DNA of 42,658 bases from the NCBI RefSeq assembly GCF_000444135.1, contig NZ_ATDK01000060.1:1-42658 (forward strand), read 5' to 3'. How positions within the stretch are numbered: the stretch's first letter is position 1; each line of letters starts with the position of its first letter. This stretch comes from Pseudomonas avellanae BPIC 631. Its GTDB lineage: Bacteria; Pseudomonadota; Gammaproteobacteria; Pseudomonadales; Pseudomonadaceae. A program made the translations under genes and the position numbers. The notes under the pieces are model-generated. The model had not been told where the DNA came from. It worked only from the letters and a program-made list of their open reading frames with translations, and did not search any database. Positions 38,248 to 42,658 of this stretch are shown here, one piece after another.

Positions 38248-39414
38248 ATGAATCTTCACGAGTATCAGGGTAAGCAGCTGTTCGCTGAGTACGGCCTGCC
38301 AGTATCCAAAGGTTACGCGGTAGACACCCCGGAAGCAGCAGCAGAAGCCTGCGACAAGATTGGCGGAACCGAGTGGGTCGTCAAAGCCCAGGTTCACGCA
38401 GGTGGTCGCGGTAAAGCGGGCGGCGTAAAGCTGGTTCGTAGCAAGGAAGACGCTGCAGCGTTCGCTCAACAGTGGTTGGGCAAGCGCCTGGTGACTTACC
38501 AGACTGACGCCAACGGTCAGCCAGTGACCAAGATCCTGGTCGAGTCCTGCACCGACATCGCCAAAGAGCTGTATCTGGGCGCTGTGGTCGATCGTTCCAG
38601 CCGTCGTATCGTGTTCATGGCTTCCACCGAAGGTGGCGTGGACATCGAGAAGATTGCTCACGACACTCCTGAAAAGATTCTCAAGGCCACGATCGATCCA
38701 CTGGTTGGCGCTCAGCCATTCCAGGGTCGCGATCTGGCTTTCCAGCTGGGTCTGGAAGGCAAGCAGGTCACTCAGTTCGCCAAGATCTTCACCGGTCTGG
38801 CCAAACTGTTCCAGGACCACGACCTGGCTCTGCTGGAAGTGAACCCGCTGGTGATCAAGGCTGACGGCGATCTGCACTGCCTGGACGCGAAGATCAACAT
38901 CGACGCCAACGCCATGTACCGTCAGCCTAAGCTGAAGGGCTTCCACGATCCTTCGCAGGACGATCCTCGCGAAGCTCACGCTGCCAAGTTCGAACTGAAC
39001 TACGTTGCGCTGGAAGGCAACATCGGCTGCATGGTCAACGGTGCTGGCCTGGCCATGGGTACCATGGACATCGTCAACCTGCATGGCGGCAAGCCTGCAA
39101 ACTTCCTTGACGTTGGCGGCGGTGCCACCAAGGAACGCGTTACCGAAGCATTCAAGATCATCCTGTCCGACACCAACGTCGCTGCAGTACTGGTCAACAT
39201 CTTCGGCGGCATCGTTCGTTGCGACATGATTGCCGAAGGCATCATCGGTGCAGTGAAAGAAGTCGGCGTTAAAATCCCGGTTGTTGTGCGCCTTGAAGGC
39301 AACAACGCTGAACTGGGCGCTAAAGTACTGGCAGAAAGCGGTTTGAACATCATCGCTGCGACCAGCCTGACCGACGCTGCTCAACAAGTTGTCAAAGCCG
39401 CGGAGGGCAAGTAA
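38248..39414 (+). CDS. sucC: Succinyl-CoA synthetase beta subunit SucC
   Basis: A 388-residue ADP-forming subunit that makes ATP (or GTP) from succinyl-CoA with SucD. The ATP-grasp domain starts [22 protein letters not shown] and has [15 protein letters not shown]. The C-terminal domain includes [20 protein letters not shown] and [11 protein letters not shown]. The stop overlaps the sucD ATG by one base (TAATG). Confidence 0.98.
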   Translation: MNLHEYQGKQLFAEYGLPVSKGYAVDTPEAAAEACDKIGGTEWVVKAQVHAGGRGKAGGVKLVRSKEDAAAFAQQWLGKRLVTYQTDANGQPVTKILVESCTDIAKELYLGAVVDRSSRRIVFMASTEGGVDIEKIAHDTPEKILKATIDPLVGAQPFQGRDLAFQLGLEGKQVTQFAKIFTGLAKLFQDHDLALLEVNPLVIKADGDLHCLDAKINIDANAMYRQPKLKGFHDPSQDDPREAHAAKFELNYVALEGNIGCMVNGAGLAMGTMDIVNLHGGKPANFLDVGGGATKERVTEAFKIILSDTNVAAVLVNIFGGIVRCDMIAEGIIGAVKEVGVKIPVVVRLEGNNAELGAKVLAESGLNIIAATSLTDAAQQVVKAAEGK

Positions 39415-40295
39415 TGAGCGTCCTGATCAATAAAGACACCAAGGTTATCTGCCAGGGTTTCACTGGTTCGCAAGGTACCTTCCACTCCGAGCAAGCCATT
39501 GCCTACGGCACCAAAATGGTTGGCGGCGTGACTCCAGGCAAAGGCGGCACCACGCACCTGAACCTGCCAGTGTTCAACACTGTGAAAGAAGCGGTAGACA
39601 CCACTGGCGCTACCGCCAGCGTTATCTACGTTCCGGCTCCTTTCTGCAAGGATTCCATCCTTGAAGCAGCGTTCGGCGGCATCAAGCTGATCGTCTGCAT
39701 CACCGAAGGCATCCCGACCATCGACATGCTCGAAGCCAAGGTCAAGTGTGACGAGCTGGGCGTGATCCTGATCGGTCCTAACTGCCCAGGCGTCATCACT
39801 CCGGGCGAGTGCAAGATCGGTATCATGCCAGGTCACATTCACTTGCCAGGCAAAGTCGGCATCGTGTCGCGTTCCGGCACCCTGACTTACGAAGCTGTGA
39901 AGCAGACCACTGACGCCGGTTTCGGTCAGTCCACCTGCGTCGGCATCGGCGGTGACCCGATCCCTGGCTCGAACTTCATCGACATCCTGAAGCTGTTCCA
40001 GGAAGACCCGCAGACCGAAGCGATCGTCATGATCGGCGAGATCGGCGGTTCGGCTGAAGAAGAAGCGGCTGCCTACATCAAGGCACACGTGACCAAGCCG
40101 GTTGTTTCCTACATCGCTGGTGTGACTGCTCCTCCGGGCAAGCGCATGGGCCATGCAGGTGCAATCATCTCGGGTGGTAAAGGTACTGCAGACGAGAAAT
40201 TCGCTGCACTGCAGGACGCTGGCGTAAAAACCGTGCGCTCCCTGGCAGACATCGGCAAGGCCCTGGCCGAGCTGACCGGTTGGCCGACCAAGTAA
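39414..40295 (+). CDS. sucD: Succinyl-CoA synthetase alpha subunit SucD
   Basis: A 293-residue CoA-binding subunit. [16 protein letters not shown] is the CoA Rossmann loop, [20 protein letters not shown] follows, and the phosphorylated His (near 246) is in [12 protein letters not shown]. It overlaps sucC by one base and ends the operon before a terminator. Confidence 0.98.
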   Translation: MSVLINKDTKVICQGFTGSQGTFHSEQAIAYGTKMVGGVTPGKGGTTHLNLPVFNTVKEAVDTTGATASVIYVPAPFCKDSILEAAFGGIKLIVCITEGIPTIDMLEAKVKCDELGVILIGPNCPGVITPGECKIGIMPGHIHLPGKVGIVSRSGTLTYEAVKQTTDAGFGQSTCVGIGGDPIPGSNFIDILKLFQEDPQTEAIVMIGEIGGSAEEEAAAYIKAHVTKPVVSYIAGVTAPPGKRMGHAGAIISGGKGTADEKFAALQDAGVKTVRSLADIGKALAELTGWPTK

Positions 40296-40322
40296 GCTTC
40301 GCTTACTGATTCGAGCAATCGA

Positions 40323-40350
40323 CAAAAGCCACCTTCGGGTGGCTTTTGTT
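40323..40350 (+). terminator. Terminator after sucD
   Basis: CAAAAGCCACC-TTCG-GGTGGCTTTTG (40323-40348) with a UUCG loop, followed by TT. It ends the sdh-suc operon; the convergent acetyltransferase stop lies 38 bp beyond. Confidence 0.92.
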
Positions 40351-40385
40351 TGGGCGCTTGAAAAGTCATGCCCGGGCCAGCTTGG

Positions 40386-40967
40386 CTAACCGCCGTTATT
40401 TGCCCGCCATTCGTCTCGCGTCAATTCCCATAGCTGTTCCTGCGTCGTGCCGCAGACAAACTGCGATTCCTGAACGGTCACAAGGCGCATGCCTTCGCGC
40501 TGCGACAGGCGGCAGGACGCTTCATTCAAGGCAGACTTGGCCACGCGCAGAACAGGGCGTCTGAGTGTTTCAAACCAGAAGCGATCAATTGCCACGCAGA
40601 CCTCTGACATCAGCCCCAGCCCCTGATAGGTCGGTGAGAGCCAGAAGCCACGGTTGTTATCCTGCTCGTCCATCATGCAGGCACTGCCGATCAAGCGGTC
40701 CTGTTGGCCTCGCAGACGAATCGACCAATGCCATTCTTCCCCGTCCTGCATCGCAGGTAGAGCGTCTTCGCGCAGGTAGCGCAGCGCTTCGCCTTCTGGA
40801 TAAGGCCAAGGCACGTGATGGGTCAGGTAGCGCACAACCTCCCAGTGGTTGAACAGGCTCTGCATGGCGGGCGCGTCTTCGAGTTGCAGCGGCAGCAGAA
40901 GCAGACGTGGCGTTTGCAGAGGCGGGGTAAGAACCACAGGCCGGGTTTTCGTTTCGGGCATGGACAT
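40386..40967 (-). CDS. GNAT acetyltransferase, RimJ/RimL-like
   Basis: A 193-residue single-domain N-acetyltransferase. TPRLLLLPLQLEDA (about 19-32) and VRYLTHHVPWPYP are RimJ/RimL features. FWLSPTYQGLGLMSEV (about 110) is the acetyl-CoA-binding motif A, and KSALNEASCRLSQREGM is motif B. The substrate, a protein N-terminus or a small molecule, is unknown. The ATG at 40967 is used; MPETK three codons later is possible. It is divergent from brnQ. Confidence 0.88.
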   Translation of the reverse strand: MSMPETKTRPVVLTPPLQTPRLLLLPLQLEDAPAMQSLFNHWEVVRYLTHHVPWPYPEGEALRYLREDALPAMQDGEEWHWSIRLRGQQDRLIGSACMMDEQDNNRGFWLSPTYQGLGLMSEVCVAIDRFWFETLRRPVLRVAKSALNEASCRLSQREGMRLVTVQESQFVCGTTQEQLWELTRDEWRANNGG

Positions 40968-41023
40968 CAGTCATCGGCAGCAAGGATGCCCGTCAATCTA
41001 CCGATCGATCAACGGTTGGTCTG

Positions 41024-41037
41024 TCGGAAATTTCCGA
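41024..41037. promoter_or_regulatory. Perfect palindrome upstream of brnQ
   Basis: TCGGAAATTTCCGA is a 14-bp perfect palindrome in the 294-bp gap between the divergent acetyltransferase and brnQ. It could be an operator, perhaps for an amino-acid-responsive regulator such as Lrp, but the match to Lrp consensus is poor. No confident promoter was found in this interval. Confidence 0.45.
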
Positions 41038-41261
41038 ATATCCAGCAGTTTGTTCGGTTGCTGTCTAACGGTGCATCGTCGGGTGATATGCCCTGAGACA
41101 GTGCGTTTTTGGTCGAAGTTGGCTACCCTGTCTGCCGTTTTTGCGGTGCCCTCACGAGGGGTGTTTCGCAAGGTACTGCCACGTCTTACGCCGACGGGCT
41201 GCGTCTGCCTCATTCACGGGTGACGTCCCATCCCTCATCTCGAATCCGTGTGGTCCCCGTA

Positions 41262-42575
41262 ATGAAAGTCTTGAAAGGCCAGGACGTCCTGGCACTCGGT
41301 TTTATGACATTTGCCCTGTTTGTCGGGGCTGGCAACATAATCTTTCCGCCTATCGTGGGCCTGCAGGCCGGGCCGCATGTGTGGATGGCGGCGCTCGGTT
41401 TTCTGGTCACGGCGGTCGGCCTGCCGGTGATCACCGTGATCGCCCTGGCCAAGGTTGGCGGCGCGATGGATGCCTTGAGCAGCCCGATCGGCAAGATTGC
41501 CGGTGGGGCACTTGCGGCGGTCTGCTATCTGGCGGTCGGTCCGCTGTTCGCGACCCCGCGTACGGCCACCGTCTCGTTTGAAGTCGGTCTGGCCCCGCTG
41601 ACCGGCGACAGCCCAATGGCGCTGTTTCTCTACAGTCTGGTGTATTTCCTGGTGGTGTTCTGGGTCTCGCTGTATCCGGGGCGCTTGCTGGATACGGTCG
41701 GGCGCTTTCTGGCACCGCTCAAGATCATCGCCCTCGCGGTGTTGGGGATTGCGGCGTTCGCTTTGCCCGCAGGCGGCATAGGCGAGGCCGAGCCGGCTTA
41801 TGCGATCGCGCCGTTTTCTCAGGGTTTCATCAATGGTTATCTGACCATGGACACGCTGGGCGCGCTGGTCTTCGGCATTGTCATCGTCAATGCCATCCGC
41901 TCTCGCGGTGTCGAGTCGCCGCGTCTGATTACTCGCTACGCGATCATCGCCGGGCTGATTGCCGGTGTCGGGCTGGCGCTGGTGTATGTCAGCCTGTTTC
42001 GTCTGGGCTCCGGCAGTCATGCGGTCGCGGCAGGCGCGAGCAACGGCGCTGCGGTCCTGCATGCCTACGTGCAGCACACCTTCGGTTCGCTGGGCAGCGG
42101 CTTTCTCGCCGTGCTGATTTCTCTGGCCTGTCTGGTCACGGCGGTGGGCCTGACCTGCGCCTGTGCGGAATACTTTGCCAAGGTGCTGCCGTTGTCCTAC
42201 CGAACGTTGGTGATCATTTTGGCGGTGTTCTCGTTACTGGTGTCCAATCTCGGGCTGACCAGGCTGATCCAGTTTTCGATTCCGGTGCTGACAGCGATCT
42301 ATCCGCCGTGCATCGTGCTGGTCGCGCTGAGCTTCTGCAAAGGCCTCTGGCAGAGTCAGGGCAGGGTGGTCGCGCCCGTCATGTTGGTGTCGTTCGTTTT
42401 CGGCCTTATCGACGCGCTCAAGGGGGCAGGATTCGGTGAATATCTGCCGGGCGCGTTGACCAGTATGCCGCTGAGTGATCAGGGCCTGGCGTGGCTGGTG
42501 CCGTCGGTCATCACCCTGGCAAGCGCGGTGGTGATCGATCGGGTCATGGGCAAGCGCAGCGAGGCGCTGGCTTGA
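41262..42575 (+). CDS. brnQ: Branched-chain amino acid carrier BrnQ
   Basis: A 437-residue LIVCS-family transporter with about 12 transmembrane helices that imports leucine, isoleucine and valine with Na+ or H+. It begins [30 protein letters not shown], the family's first helix and substrate loop; [17 protein letters not shown] is another hallmark. I chose the ATG at 41262. An in-frame ATG at 41109 would add 51 polar, unconserved residues. The ribosome binding site at 41262 is weak. The window ends 83 bp after the stop with nothing recognisable. Confidence 0.94.
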   Translation: MKVLKGQDVLALGFMTFALFVGAGNIIFPPIVGLQAGPHVWMAALGFLVTAVGLPVITVIALAKVGGAMDALSSPIGKIAGGALAAVCYLAVGPLFATPRTATVSFEVGLAPLTGDSPMALFLYSLVYFLVVFWVSLYPGRLLDTVGRFLAPLKIIALAVLGIAAFALPAGGIGEAEPAYAIAPFSQGFINGYLTMDTLGALVFGIVIVNAIRSRGVESPRLITRYAIIAGLIAGVGLALVYVSLFRLGSGSHAVAAGASNGAAVLHAYVQHTFGSLGSGFLAVLISLACLVTAVGLTCACAEYFAKVLPLSYRTLVIILAVFSLLVSNLGLTRLIQFSIPVLTAIYPPCIVLVALSFCKGLWQSQGRVVAPVMLVSFVFGLIDALKGAGFGEYLPGALTSMPLSDQGLAWLVPSVITLASAVVIDRVMGKRSEALA

Positions 42576-42658
42576 ATGTCCGGGTCTTGCGCCGGCTGAT
42601 TGCCGGGTAAATCGTAATCAATGAAAAGGCCCGCTCGAAGCGCAATGCTGTTCACTTA

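Noticed and set aside
41109..41261. N-terminal extension of BrnQ
   Set aside because: The extension is polar and would precede the first transmembrane helix. The canonical start is at 41262.

Overview
The window reads as chromosomal DNA of a fluorescent Pseudomonas, most likely the P. syringae group. The basis is the proteins themselves (leuCDB-asd, etf genes, and a gltA/sdh/suc cluster very close to known Pseudomonas sequences), the high-GC codon use, and Pseudomonas-type REP palindromes. This is an assignment from recognition, not from a search. It is mostly core metabolism with one accessory sugar-acid locus. I see no rRNA, tRNA, CRISPR array, prophage, insertion sequence or defence island.

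Layout. 1-5.3 kb: hotdog thioesterase, dusC, the small heat-shock gene ibpA with a sigma-32 promoter and a ROSE-type RNA thermometer, a PAS-PAS-GGDEF-EAL cyclic-di-GMP protein and a LysR regulator divergent from leuC. 5.4-9.9 kb: leucine biosynthesis (leuC, leuD, leuB) and asd. 10-15.5 kb: a D-galactonate catabolic locus (dgoK, dgoA, dgoD, an MFS transporter, an IclR regulator) with a nested REP-like inverted repeat inside it. 15.5-17.7 kb: a zinc alcohol dehydrogenase whose 5' end carries an apparent 17-nt deletion, a divergent AraC regulator, and a 7-bp tandem repeat. 17.7-21.6 kb: ETF-ubiquinone oxidoreductase divergent from etfBA, with a PsrA-like operator next to a near-consensus promoter. 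21.7-27.1 kb: a solute-binding protein, two envelope lipoproteins (DUF4398 and OmpA type), a MocR regulator, an orphan lipoprotein, a small Cys-cluster protein and a START-domain protein. 27.2-40.3 kb: gltA divergent from sdhCDAB-sucAB-lpd-sucCD, most of the TCA-cycle core. 40.4-42.6 kb: a GNAT acetyltransferase and the branched-chain amino acid carrier BrnQ.

How it fits together. DgoD, DgoK and DgoA take D-galactonate to pyruvate and glyceraldehyde-3-phosphate. EtfBA and ETF-QO pass electrons from acyl-CoA and other dehydrogenases to ubiquinone. Citrate synthase, succinate dehydrogenase, 2-oxoglutarate dehydrogenase and succinyl-CoA synthetase use the acetyl-CoA and feed the quinone pool. 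LeuCDB and BrnQ make or import leucine.

I did not find a convincing new multi-gene system. The points most worth a second look are small: the deletion at the 5' end of the alcohol dehydrogenase, an A7 run that separates sdhC from its best ribosome binding site, structured leaders before sucA and sucC, the PsrA-like site at etf, the heptamer repeats, and the ibpA thermometer.
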